From assembly GCA_050731755.1 (NCBI GenBank), contig JBOHPP010000195.1, positions 1-11,594 on the forward strand: 11,594 nucleotides of DNA. Reading direction: 5' to 3'. The position numbers and the translations under genes are program-made. Position 1 is the first letter of the stretch, and every line of letters begins with the position of its first letter. The notes beneath the pieces were generated by a model. That model was not told the origin of the DNA, made no database searches, and worked only from the letters and a program-made list of their open reading frames with translations. Source of the stretch: JBOHPP01 sp050731755 (lineage in GTDB: Bacteria > Methylomirabilota > Methylomirabilia > Rokubacteriales > CSP1-6). This document shows, one piece after another, positions 1 through 7,143 of this stretch.

Positions 1-259
1 CCCCGAGCCCGTCGGCCGCGAGGTCACCGCCCGTGAAGACGCCGAGCACCCCGGGCATCGCGAGCGCCCGCCCCGCGTCCACCCCGCGCAGCTCGCCGTG
101 GCCGACCTGCGCACGCACGAACGCGGCGTGGGCCTGGCCGGGCACGCTCACGTCGTCGGTGAAGCGCCCGCGCCCGGTGATAAGGGGCTCGTCCTCGCTG
201 CGCCGGGCATCGAGGTCGCTGCCGAATCGCAACAGGCTCTCGCTCACGTGCGCCTCCAT
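1..259 (-). CDS. Xanthine dehydrogenase/CO dehydrogenase-type molybdopterin-binding subunit, N-terminal fragment
   Basis: Reading leftward from an ATG at 259 gives 86 codons with no stop, so the gene continues beyond the left edge. The peptide resembles the start of the large (molybdenum) subunit of the xanthine dehydrogenase family: a G-R-G-R-F-T-D-D segment near residues 29-36, then P-G-Q-x-H-A-A-F-V-R, and A-M-P-G-V-L-G-V-F-T-G-G-D-L near residues 67-80. These match the family's opening pattern of glycine-rich turn, 'FxDD', 'R(S)xxxHA' and 'LPGVxAVxTGxD'. Such subunits bind molybdopterin-cytosine dinucleotide and hydroxylate or oxidise CO, aldehydes or N-heterocycles, usually with FAD and 2Fe-2S partners. 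The partners and active site are outside the window, so the substrate cannot be told. There is no convincing Shine-Dalgarno before ATG 259; an in-frame GTG at 247 is an alternative start. The gene is divergent from the transporter operon and shares its 59-bp intergenic region. Confidence 0.8.
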   Translation of the reverse strand, partial: MEAHVSESLLRFGSDLDARRSEDEPLITGRGRFTDDVSVPGQAHAAFVRAQVGHGELRGVDAGRALAMPGVLGVFTGGDLAADGLG

Positions 260-269
260 CGCCGGCGGA

Positions 270-299
270 TTGACAGGACGCCGACGCGCCGAGTATAAG
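270..299 (+). promoter_or_regulatory. Sigma70-type promoter of the transporter-amidase operon
   Basis: A perfect -35 box TTGACA (270-275), an 18-bp spacer and TATAAG (294-299, five of six consensus bases) lie just ahead of the substrate-binding protein gene. Transcription should begin near 303-306, giving a leader of only about 13-16 nt that holds little beyond the ribosome binding site. The same AT-rich island reads TATACT on the opposite strand (297-292), a possible -10 for the divergent molybdo-hydroxylase gene, although no good -35 accompanies it there. Confidence 0.65.
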
Positions 300-305
300 C
301 GCACC

Positions 306-310
306 GGAGG
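306..310 (+). promoter_or_regulatory. Shine-Dalgarno deciding the start of the substrate-binding protein
   Basis: GGAGG at 306-310 lies 8 nt before ATG 319. An in-frame GTG at 310 overlaps the last base of this motif and so cannot use it. ATG 319 is therefore the better start. Confidence 0.75.
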
Positions 311-318
311 TGGGGCCC

Positions 319-1545
319 ATGGCAACGACATCGAGACGAACCGCCGCCCTGCTCGCGCTCGTCGTGCTCGTCGCGGCGGCCGGCGCGCTGGCCCAGGGCG
401 AGCCGATCAAGATCGGATTCCTGATCCCGCTGACCGGGCCGCTGGCCACGCCCGGCCGCGACATGGCCGACGGCTTCGGCCTCTTCTGGGAGCAGGTCAA
501 CCACCAGGCCGGGGGCCGCAAGGTCCAGGTCGTCACCGCCGACACCACGTGCAATCCCGACCAGGCGCTCACGCAGGCGCGCCGCCTCGTGCACCAGGAG
601 AAGGTCCACTTCATGGTCGGCCCGCTGTGCGGCCACGAGGGTCCGGCCGTCGCGCAGGTGAGCAAGGAGACGGGCGTACCGCTGCTGATGGACACGGCCG
701 GCGCCGACACCGTCACGAAGTGGGATCGCACGCCGACCGTCGTCCGCACCGCGGTGTCGGCCAGCCAGATCGGCCACCCGTGGGGAGACTACCTGTACAA
801 GGAGCTGGGTCTCCGCAACGCCACCTTCATCGGCCAGGACTACACCTGGGGGCACGAGGTCACGCTGGGCGCCGTGAAGACCTTCACGGCCCTCGGCGGG
901 AAGGTGGCCAAGATCATCTGGAACCCGATCGGCACGCGGGACTACGGCCCGACCATCGCCGCCATCCCGGCCGACACCGACGGTGTGTCGGCGGTGGTCG
1001 TGGGCGTCGATCGCGTGCGGCTCTTCGAGGCGTGGTTCAACTTCGGGATGGACAAGAAGAAGAAGATCTACGGCGGCTACTGGATGCACCAGGACGTGCT
1101 GCCACAGATGGACGACCGGGCCATCGGGCTCATCGGCAACGCGCTCCACTACGCGGCCGGCCTGGAGACGCCGGAGAACAAGGCGTTCGTCGACGCCTTC
1201 GCCCGGAAGCACAAGCGGCTGCCATCGTGGTTCGCGGAATCGGCCTACACGACCGGGCTCTGGACGAAGACGGCAGCCGACGCCATCAACGGCAAGGTGG
1301 AAGACCGCGCGGCCTTCCTCAAGGCCGTGCGCGCCGCGAGGATCAACGCCCCGCGGGGCCCCCTGCGGCTGGACGAGTACGACAACCCTGTCCAGAACGT
1401 CTACATCTCGAAGATCGAGAAGATCAAGCACCCGGTGCTCGGCGAGGTGCTGACCAACGTGCCGTTCAAGACGTACCCGGCCGTGTCGCAGTTCTGGACG
1501 TGGAAGCCAGAGGAGTTCCTGAAGCAGGGCCCGTACAAGCGGTAG
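319..1545 (+). CDS. LivK-like periplasmic substrate-binding protein of an ABC importer
   Basis: A 408-residue protein of the type I periplasmic binding family (Peripla_BP_6/LivJ-LivK group). Residues 1-25 are a Sec signal peptide: two arginines at 6-7, a Leu/Val/Ala-rich core, and an A-L-A cleavage site before Gln26. The mature protein begins with a typical first strand, K-I-G-F-L-I-P-L-T-G-P (31-41). C78 and C104 align with the disulfide pair of E. coli LivJ/LivK, in contexts TTCNPD and GPLCGHEG. The C-terminal lobe ends in the usual 'APRGPLRLDEYDNPVQNVYI' pattern. It captures a small polar solute in the periplasm and delivers it to the LivHMGF-type membrane complex encoded directly downstream (16-nt gap to livH). 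Family members bind branched-chain amino acids, amides, urea or aromatic acids. The substrate cannot be read from sequence, but the amidase gene at the operon's end argues for an amide-like ligand. Confidence 0.93.
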   Translation: MATTSRRTAALLALVVLVAAAGALAQGEPIKIGFLIPLTGPLATPGRDMADGFGLFWEQVNHQAGGRKVQVVTADTTCNPDQALTQARRLVHQEKVHFMVGPLCGHEGPAVAQVSKETGVPLLMDTAGADTVTKWDRTPTVVRTAVSASQIGHPWGDYLYKELGLRNATFIGQDYTWGHEVTLGAVKTFTALGGKVAKIIWNPIGTRDYGPTIAAIPADTDGVSAVVVGVDRVRLFEAWFNFGMDKKKKIYGGYWMHQDVLPQMDDRAIGLIGNALHYAAGLETPENKAFVDAFARKHKRLPSWFAESAYTTGLWTKTAADAINGKVEDRAAFLKAVRAARINAPRGPLRLDEYDNPVQNVYISKIEKIKHPVLGEVLTNVPFKTYPAVSQFWTWKPEEFLKQGPYKR

Positions 1546-1561
1546 CCCGGGCGCGAGCGCG

Positions 1562-2425
1562 GTGACGACGAGCGCAGTCCTCCAGGCGATCAACGGCACC
1601 TCGCTCGCCGCGCTGCTCTTCCTCGTGGCCAGCGGCTTCACGGTCACCTTCGGCCTCATGCGCGTCGTCAACATGGCGTACGGCGCCTACTACCTGCTGG
1701 GCGGCTACGTGGGCCTGTCGATCGTGCTCGCCACCGGCAGCTTCGCGCTGGCCGTCGTGGGTGGCGGCGCCGCCGTCGTCGTCTTCGGCTACGTGGTCGA
1801 CCGCTTCCTCATCCGCCGCACCGGCCAGAACCACCTGGCCCAGGTGTTGCTGACGGTCGGCGTCGCGTTCGTCGTGGGCGACGTGGCGCTCAAGATCTGG
1901 GGCGGCGACTCGCTCAAGGTGCCGGTGCCCGCCTTCCTCCGCGGCGCCCTGGAGCTGCCGGGCGGCATGATCTATCCGACGTTCCGGTTCGTCCTCATCT
2001 TCTTCGGCGCCGCGGTGGCCGGTGTGCTCTGGCTCCTCTACACGCGCACGCAGATCGGCGCCGTCGTCCGCGCCGGCGTGGACGACCGCGAGCAGGTCTC
2101 GGCCACCGGCATCAACGTGGACCGCCTGTTCGTGATGGTCTCGGCGCTCGCCTCGTTCCTGGCCGGCATGGCCGGCGTGGTCGGCGGTGCCTTCCTCACG
2201 CTCTATCCCGGCGCCGAGTGGGAGATCCTCATCATCGCGCTGGTGGTCGTCATCATCGGCGGGCTGGGCAGCCTCGGGGGCGCGATGATCGGCGCGCTCG
2301 TCGTCGGTCTGCTCGACGCCTACGGTCGGTGGCTGCTGCCGGAGTTCTCCTACTTCGTCCTCTTCGGGCCGATGGCCGTGCTGCTGCTCTTCCGCCCCCA
2401 GGGCATCGCCGGCAAGGACGCGTGA
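1562..2425 (+). CDS. livH: Branched-chain amino acid-type ABC transporter permease (LivH family)
   Basis: A 287-residue inner-membrane permease close to the usual LivH length (about 290-300). It is hydrophobic throughout. It shows the early 'FGLMRVVNMAYGAYYLLGGY' block (residues 30-49), a cytoplasmic coupling loop R-A-G-V-D-D-R-E-Q-V-S-A-T-G-I-N-V (170-186) that should contact the ATPase subunits, the glycine-rich V-V-I-I-G-G-L-G-S-L-G-G-A-M-I-G segment (229-244), and the terminal L-L-F-R-P-Q-G-I motif near 275-282. It is predicted to pair with LivM to form the translocation channel. The start is GTG 1562, 16 nt after the binding-protein stop, with no strong Shine-Dalgarno, so translation may depend partly on reinitiation. 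The symbol denotes the family only; the substrate need not be a branched-chain amino acid. Confidence 0.93.
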   Translation: MTTSAVLQAINGTSLAALLFLVASGFTVTFGLMRVVNMAYGAYYLLGGYVGLSIVLATGSFALAVVGGGAAVVVFGYVVDRFLIRRTGQNHLAQVLLTVGVAFVVGDVALKIWGGDSLKVPVPAFLRGALELPGGMIYPTFRFVLIFFGAAVAGVLWLLYTRTQIGAVVRAGVDDREQVSATGINVDRLFVMVSALASFLAGMAGVVGGAFLTLYPGAEWEILIIALVVVIIGGLGSLGGAMIGALVVGLLDAYGRWLLPEFSYFVLFGPMAVLLLFRPQGIAGKDA

Positions 2426-2426
2426 G

Positions 2427-3362
2427 GTGAGCGGCCCGCGCATCGCCCTCGCCGCGGCGATCGTGGTGGCCGCCGCGCTGCTGCCGCAGGTGGCAGGCCC
2501 GTTCTGGATGGGCCTGGTCACGCAGATGATCGTCTTCGGCCTGCTCGCGCTCTCGGTGGACCTGCTGCTCGGCCACGCCGGGCTCTTCTCGATCTGCCAC
2601 GGGTCGTTCTTCGCCATGGCCGCCTACACGACGGCGATCCTCCAGGTGCGCTACGCCGTCCCCACCGCCCTGGCGGCGCCGGCGGGGCTGCTGGCCGGCA
2701 CGCTGCTCGGGCTCGTCTTCGGCCTTGCCGTCCGCACCCGCGGCGTGTACTTCATCCTCATCACGATCGCGTTCGGCTATGTCGCCTGGGGCGTGGCCCA
2801 CCGCTGGTCGTCCTTCACCGGCGGCGACAACGGCGTGACCAACGTCCCCTTCCCCGCCGTGGGCGGCCTCCGCGTCGAGTCGCACACCGAGTACTACTAC
2901 CTGGTGCTGGTGGTGGTCGCGCTGTGCGCCCTCGGCTACCGGGTGCTGATCCGCTCGCCGTTCGGTCTCGCCCTGCGCGGCATCAAGGGCAGCGAGAGCC
3001 GGATGCGCAGCCTCGGCTACGACGGCAATCGCCACCTCTACGCCGCCTTCGTGCTCTCCGCCGCGCTGGCCAGCCTGGCCGGCGTGCTCTACGTCTACTA
3101 CAACCGCTTCGTGAATCCGGTGGCCGCGTCGTTCCCGGTGTCCGTCGAGGCCGCGCTGATGGCCATCGTCGGCGGCACCGGCACCCTCGCCGGGCCGTTC
3201 ATCGGCTCCGCCATCATCCTGGGGCTGCGCAACTGGGTATCGAGCTTCTTCGAGCTGTACGCGGCCATCATGGGGATCGTCTTCATCGCGACCGTGCTGT
3301 GGGCGCCCGACGGCATCGTGGGCCTCGCGGCGCGCCTGCGCGGCCGGGCGACCCCGCCGTGA
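2427..3362 (+). CDS. livM: Branched-chain amino acid-type ABC transporter permease (LivM family)
   Basis: A 311-residue inner-membrane permease of normal length for the short LivM type. It shows the LivM opening 'GHAGLFSICHGSFFAMAAYT' (49-68), the extracytoplasmic T-G-G-D-N-G turn (131-136), the coupling loop S-P-F-G-L-A-L-R-G-I-K-G-S-E-S-R-M-R-S-L-G-Y (177-198), the glycine-rich I-V-G-G-T-G-T-L-A-G-P-F-I-G (247-260), and W-A-P-D-G-I-V-G-L near the C-terminus. It forms the channel heterodimer with LivH. GTG 2427 begins 1 nt after the livH stop, and AAGGA at 2414-2418 inside the end of livH gives a well-placed ribosome binding site (8-nt spacing). The gene overlaps livG by 4 nt at its end. Confidence 0.93.
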   Translation: MSGPRIALAAAIVVAAALLPQVAGPFWMGLVTQMIVFGLLALSVDLLLGHAGLFSICHGSFFAMAAYTTAILQVRYAVPTALAAPAGLLAGTLLGLVFGLAVRTRGVYFILITIAFGYVAWGVAHRWSSFTGGDNGVTNVPFPAVGGLRVESHTEYYYLVLVVVALCALGYRVLIRSPFGLALRGIKGSESRMRSLGYDGNRHLYAAFVLSAALASLAGVLYVYYNRFVNPVAASFPVSVEAALMAIVGGTGTLAGPFIGSAIILGLRNWVSSFFELYAAIMGIVFIATVLWAPDGIVGLAARLRGRATPP

Positions 3363-4102
3363 CCGCCGCCGTGGAGGTCGCGGATCTCGTGAAGGAGTTC
3401 GGCGGCCTCCGCGCGGTGGACCGCGTGTCGCTGCGCGTGCCCCCCGGCGAGCGCCGCGTGCTCATCGGCCCGAACGGCGCCGGCAAGACGACGCTCTTTC
3501 ACTGCATCACCGGCACGCTCGCCCCCACGGCTGGGCGCGTGGCCCTCTTCGGCCGTGACGTCACGCGGCTGGCCGAGCATCGCCGCACCGCGCTCGGCAT
3601 GGGCCGGACGTTCCAGATCTCCAACGTCATCGTGGAGCTCTCGTGTCTCGAGAACCTGGTGCTGGCCGCCATCGGCACCGACCGGCGCAAGTGGACGCTG
3701 CACCGCCCGGTCGACGCCTTCGCGACCGTGGGCCGGACGGCGCGCGAGGGCCTCGAGCTGGTCGGACTCGCCCACCGCGCCGACGACGCCGTGCGCCGCC
3801 TGTCCTACGGCGAGCGGCGGCAGCTGGAGCTGGCGCTGGCGCTCACCGGCCATCCGCGCGTGCTCTTCCTCGACGAGCCGTGCGCGGGGCTCTCGCCCAG
3901 CGAGCGCGCGCGGATCTCGAAGATGATCGCGACGCTGCCGCGCGACCTGACCGTGCTGATGATCGAGCACGACATGGATGTCGCCCTCGCTCTCGCCGAC
4001 CGCGTCACCGTCCTGCACCGCGGCCGCGTCATCCTGGAAGGCCCGCCGGGCGAGGTGCAGACCAACCCCGAGGTGCGTGAGGTCTACTTCGGCCATGTCT
4101 GA
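3359..4102 (+). CDS. livG: ABC transporter ATP-binding protein (LivG family)
   Basis: A 247-residue cytoplasmic ATPase with a complete nucleotide-binding domain: Walker A GPNGAGKTT (37-45), Q-loop glutamine in RTFQISN (Q86), ABC signature LSYGE (148-152), Walker B VLFLDEP (168-174) and H-loop histidine in MIEHDMD (H204). The 'LSYGERRQLELA' signature and the long insert between Q-loop and signature are typical of LivG rather than LivF. It hydrolyses ATP to drive import through LivHM, as a heterodimer with LivF. The start is GTG 3359, overlapping the livM stop as GTGA; an in-frame GTG at 3371 is the alternative. No clear Shine-Dalgarno precedes either, so translational coupling is likely. The 3' end overlaps livF by 8 nt. 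Confidence 0.93.
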   Translation: MTAAVEVADLVKEFGGLRAVDRVSLRVPPGERRVLIGPNGAGKTTLFHCITGTLAPTAGRVALFGRDVTRLAEHRRTALGMGRTFQISNVIVELSCLENLVLAAIGTDRRKWTLHRPVDAFATVGRTAREGLELVGLAHRADDAVRRLSYGERRQLELALALTGHPRVLFLDEPCAGLSPSERARISKMIATLPRDLTVLMIEHDMDVALALADRVTVLHRGRVILEGPPGEVQTNPEVREVYFGHV

Positions 4103-4853
4103 GCCGCTGCTCTCGGTGCGGGAGATCCACACCTACTACGGCGACTCCTACGTGCTGCAGGGCGTGAGCCTCGACGTCCACGAGGGGACGATCGTCGCCA
4201 TCCTGGGCCGCAACGGCATGGGCAAGACCACGCTGATCCGCTCGGTGGCGGGGCTCACGCCGCCGCGGCGCGGCGACGTCGTGTTCAAGGGTCGCTCGCA
4301 GCGCGGCCGGCCCTCCTACGCCATCGCCCAGCAGGGTGTGGCCATCGTGCCCCAGGGCCGGCGCATCTTCCGCTCGCTCAGCGTGCGCGAAAATCTCCTG
4401 CTGCCGACGAGCCGCCTGGCCCGCACCGGCGGCGCGCCCGCCGGGAACGGGCGGCGCACGCGCTGGGACCTCGAAGGCGTGCTGGCGGAGTTCCCGCAGC
4501 TCGCCGAGCGCATCGAGCACCCCGGCGGCGCGCTCTCCGGCGGCGAGCAGCAGATGCTGGCCGTCGGCCGCGCGCTCATGGCCAACCCCGACCTCATCCT
4601 GATGGACGAGCCCTCGGAGGGCCTGGCCCCGCGGCTGGTGCAGCAGATCGAGTCCATAATGAAGCGCGTGCGCGACCACGGCCACGCCGTCCTGCTCGTC
4701 GAGCAGAACTTCGCGCTGGCCATGGCCGTGGCCGACCACGTCCACGTCGTTGCCGCGGGGCGCTTCGTCTTCGGCGGCACGCCCCGCGAGCTGACGGCGG
4801 CGACGGCGGTGCTGGACCAGCACCTCGGCGTCGCCGGAAAAGGAGGTCCCTGA
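4095..4853 (+). CDS. livF: ABC transporter ATP-binding protein (LivF family)
   Basis: A 252-residue cytoplasmic ATPase, partner of LivG. It shows Walker A GRNGMGKTT (38-46), the LivF-typical VPQGRRIF Q-loop block (85-92), signature LSGGEQQMLAVGRALM (147-162), Walker B LILMDEP (167-173), then E-G-L-A-P and the LivF-type VEQN (202-205) in place of the usual H-loop histidine context. ATG 4095 lies inside the end of livG (8-nt overlap), implying coupled translation. It is somewhat longer than E. coli LivF (237 residues). The extra length is mostly a Gly/Ala/Arg/Thr-rich stretch around residues 106-122 ahead of the signature, probably a surface loop. Its stop overlaps the amidase start (TGATG). 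Confidence 0.93.
   Translation: MSEPLLSVREIHTYYGDSYVLQGVSLDVHEGTIVAILGRNGMGKTTLIRSVAGLTPPRRGDVVFKGRSQRGRPSYAIAQQGVAIVPQGRRIFRSLSVRENLLLPTSRLARTGGAPAGNGRRTRWDLEGVLAEFPQLAERIEHPGGALSGGEQQMLAVGRALMANPDLILMDEPSEGLAPRLVQQIESIMKRVRDHGHAVLLVEQNFALAMAVADHVHVVAAGRFVFGGTPRELTAATAVLDQHLGVAGKGGP
4841..4846 (+). promoter_or_regulatory. Strong Shine-Dalgarno of the amidase gene
   Basis: AGGAGG within AAAAGGAGGT sits 6 nt before ATG 4853. It is the closest match to the anti-Shine-Dalgarno sequence in the operon. The transporter permease and ATPase genes have weak or no sites, so the terminal enzyme may be translated at a higher rate than the transporter subunits. Confidence 0.75.
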
Positions 4854-5791
4854 TGCCGAAGCCGCACACGCTCAACCCGTCGCCCGAGACCGTTCACTGG
4901 GGTTACTTCGACGCCGCCATCCCGCCGAAGCTCACCGTCGCTTCCGGCGACACCGTCGTCGTGGACACGGTGTCTGGCGGACGCCGGGAGCTGGGCGATG
5001 ATCTCTCGCGTCTCGGCCCCGTGCACCGGGAGATCGCGGAGAAGGTGTCGCAGGGCCCCGGCCCGCACATCCTCACCGGTCCCATCGCCGTGCGCGGCGC
5101 CGAGCCCGGCGACACGCTGGAGGTGCGCATCCACGCGATCGAGCTGACGGTGGACTGGGGCTGGAACATCATCCGCCCGCTCCGCGGCACGCTCCCCGAG
5201 GACTTCCCGCGGCTGCGCCGCACCATCATCCCGCTCGACCGCGCGAAGATGACGGCCACGCTGCCCTGGGGCCCGACCATCCCGCTGCGCCCGTTCTTCG
5301 GCATCATGGCCACCGCCCCCCGCCCGGAGTACGGGCTCTGCTCCAGCGTCGAGCCCCGCGAGTTTGGCGGCAACATCGACAACAAGGAGTTCGTCCCCGG
5401 CACGTCGCTCTTCCTGCCCGTGTTCGTGCCGGGCGCCAACTTCTCCGCCGGGGACGGCCACGCCGTGCAGGGCGACGGCGAAGTGTGCCTGACCGCCCTG
5501 GAGACGTGCCTGCGTGGGACGTTCGAGCTGATCGTGCACAAGCGCATGGGCCTCACCTTCCCGCGCGCAGTGACGCCGACGCACTACATCGCGATGGGCT
5601 TCGATCCGGACCTCGACGACGCCGCCCGGCAGGCGCTGCGCGACATGATCGCCTGGCTCGTGCAGCTGAAGCGCTGGACCGCGGAGGACGCCTATGTCTT
5701 CTGCAGCCTCGCCTGCGACCTGCACGTCACGCAGCTCGTGGACGGCAATAAGGGCATCCACGCCATGGTGAGCCGGGAGCTGGTGGAGTAG
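4853..5791 (+). CDS. Acetamidase/formamidase family protein (FmdA/AmdA)
   Basis: A 312-residue cytoplasmic hydrolase of the FmdA_AmdA family, whose characterised members release ammonia from formamide or acetamide. Recognisable blocks are H-W-G-Y-F-D (15-20), S-G-D-T-V-V-V-D-T-V-S-G (31-42), G-P-H-I-L-T-G-P-I-A-V-R-G-A-E-P-G-D-T-L (70-89), the central L-P-V-F-V-P-G-A-N-F-S-A-G-D-G-H-A-V-Q-G-D-G-E-V (188-211) with its conserved GDxHxxQGDGE motif, and the C-terminal C-S-L-A-C-D-L-H-V-T-Q-L-V-D-x-x-K-G-I-H-A-M (284-305). It is the last gene of the ABC importer operon, overlaps livF by 1 nt and has its own strong ribosome binding site, so it most likely acts on the imported solute. It is unrelated to nitrilase-type or amidase-signature amidases. 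The substrate may be a larger amide, since the family is broad and most members are uncharacterised. Confidence 0.92.
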   Translation: MPKPHTLNPSPETVHWGYFDAAIPPKLTVASGDTVVVDTVSGGRRELGDDLSRLGPVHREIAEKVSQGPGPHILTGPIAVRGAEPGDTLEVRIHAIELTVDWGWNIIRPLRGTLPEDFPRLRRTIIPLDRAKMTATLPWGPTIPLRPFFGIMATAPRPEYGLCSSVEPREFGGNIDNKEFVPGTSLFLPVFVPGANFSAGDGHAVQGDGEVCLTALETCLRGTFELIVHKRMGLTFPRAVTPTHYIAMGFDPDLDDAARQALRDMIAWLVQLKRWTAEDAYVFCSLACDLHVTQLVDGNKGIHAMVSRELVE

Positions 5792-5800
5792 CCCGATCGA

Positions 5801-7135
5801 CTACGTTAAGCGATGAATCCGGCCGGCGACGGCCCGCACTTTGCGCGGCGCGGCGACCCAGATGGCCAGCGCCGAGACCCCGCTGCAACCGATGGCGAGC
5901 CAGAACGCCGGCGTGTAGCTGCCGGTGATGTCGTAGAGGGCACCGGCGAGCCAAGGTCCCGCGGCCCCGCCCGCGATGGAGGCCAGCATCAGGGTGCCGA
6001 AGATGGTGCCGTAGTGCCGACCCTGGAAAATCTCGGCCGGGATGGCGCCGACAACCGAGGTGAGGCCGTACCCGAGCATGCCCTGCGAGACGACCATGAG
6101 ATAGAGCAGCGGCGCCGTCGGGGCGTGGCCGAGCAGGAGCAGGGCCACGTAGCAGAGCGCGAAGCCCACGCTCCCCACCGTCCACACCCATTCGCGCCCG
6201 ATCCGGTCGGAGAGATGCCCGAGCGCGATCTGCCCCGGGATGCCGGCCAGGCTCACGAAGCCCAGCGCCCACGCGGCGTCGCTCGGGCTGAACCCGATCT
6301 CGACCAGGTACTTCGTCTGGTGGACCTGCACCGCGTACCAGCAGAAGAGGCCGCAGAAATAGCCCACCGCGACCCACCAAAAGCGGGCCGTGCGCATGGC
6401 GCGGCCGAGGGTCCAGTCCACGGCGGCCCAGACCGGGTCCACCACGTTGGTCGTCCGAGGGCCGGCCGCGACGTCGCGCCCGGTGCGGTCGCCGTCGGGT
6501 TCGAGCCCGAGATCCTCGGGCCGCCGTTTCACCAGGAGGTTGAGGGGCGCCAACAGCACCAGCACCAGGAGGCCAAGGGCCCAACAGGCGGCGCGCCAGC
6601 CGGCGCCGGCGATGAGGCTCTGCACCCAGGGCAGGAGGATGATCGACCCCACGCCAACGCCGGAGAAGGCGAGGCTGATCGCCAAACCCCGCCGGCGCAC
6701 GAACCAGTTGGGAAGGTAGAGCGCCTGACCGGTGTAACTCAGGCACACGCTGCCGCCGCCGACGAGCACACCGAGTGTGGCGTAGAGATGCCAGGGCTCA
6801 CGCACCAGCGGGGCCAGCAGCAGCCCGGCCGCCACCAGGCCCACCCCGAGCTCGATCACGAGCCGTGGGCCGCGGCGATCCATCAAGCGGCCCAGGAGAG
6901 GACTCAGGATGGCCGTGACGAGAAAACCGAAGGAAAACGCCCCAGCCGTCAAGCCTCGCTCCCAGCCGAACTCGTCGAGGATCGGCGGGAACAGCAGGGA
7001 GAAGGCGGTGCGCGCGTTGACGCCTACCCCCATCGTGACGAAGGCGACGGCGACGATGACCCAGCCGTAGAAGAAGGGCAGGCGGGCGGCAGACGACCGC
7101 GACGCCGCGGCTCGAAAATCGCTCGTGATAGGCAA
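5801..7135 (-). CDS. MFS transporter (monocarboxylate/oxalate-formate antiporter-like)
   Basis: A 444-residue major facilitator with about 12 membrane segments in two halves. The cytoplasmic loop motif A occurs in both halves: G-R-L-M-D-R-R-G-P-R (82-91) and G-H-L-S-D-R-I-G-R-E (306-315). The central loop carries K-R-R-P-E-D-L-G-L-E-P-D-G (203-215), a pattern I associate with MFS proteins annotated as oxalate/formate antiporter- or monocarboxylate transporter-like. It probably moves a small organic anion across the inner membrane; the substrate is not determined. The start is TTG 7135, the most upstream possible start in this frame, 8 nt after the stop of the ankyrin gene. The purine run GGGGAA abuts it with no spacing, so initiation probably relies on coupling. 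The gene converges on the amidase gene with only 9 bp between stops and no clear terminator hairpin there. Confidence 0.88.
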   Translation of the reverse strand: MPITSDFRAAASRSSAARLPFFYGWVIVAVAFVTMGVGVNARTAFSLLFPPILDEFGWERGLTAGAFSFGFLVTAILSPLLGRLMDRRGPRLVIELGVGLVAAGLLLAPLVREPWHLYATLGVLVGGGSVCLSYTGQALYLPNWFVRRRGLAISLAFSGVGVGSIILLPWVQSLIAGAGWRAACWALGLLVLVLLAPLNLLVKRRPEDLGLEPDGDRTGRDVAAGPRTTNVVDPVWAAVDWTLGRAMRTARFWWVAVGYFCGLFCWYAVQVHQTKYLVEIGFSPSDAAWALGFVSLAGIPGQIALGHLSDRIGREWVWTVGSVGFALCYVALLLLGHAPTAPLLYLMVVSQGMLGYGLTSVVGAIPAEIFQGRHYGTIFGTLMLASIAGGAAGPWLAGALYDITGSYTPAFWLAIGCSGVSALAIWVAAPRKVRAVAGRIHRLT

Positions 7136-7143
7136 TTCCCCGG

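Noticed and set aside
33..1565. Long open frames overlapping the binding protein on both strands
   Set aside because: Arg/Ala/Gly/Pro-rich shadow translations caused by high GC, with no domain features. The frame at 319-1545 carries the signal peptide and family motifs.
1466..2617. Long minus-strand open frame opposite livH
   Set aside because: Composition is Asp/Glu/His/Arg-rich without domains, the antisense image of hydrophobic membrane codons.
5788..5806. Short inverted repeat GTAG...CTAC between the convergent amidase and MFS genes, as a bidirectional terminator
   Set aside because: Only a 4-bp stem with no T-tract; too weak to call a terminator.
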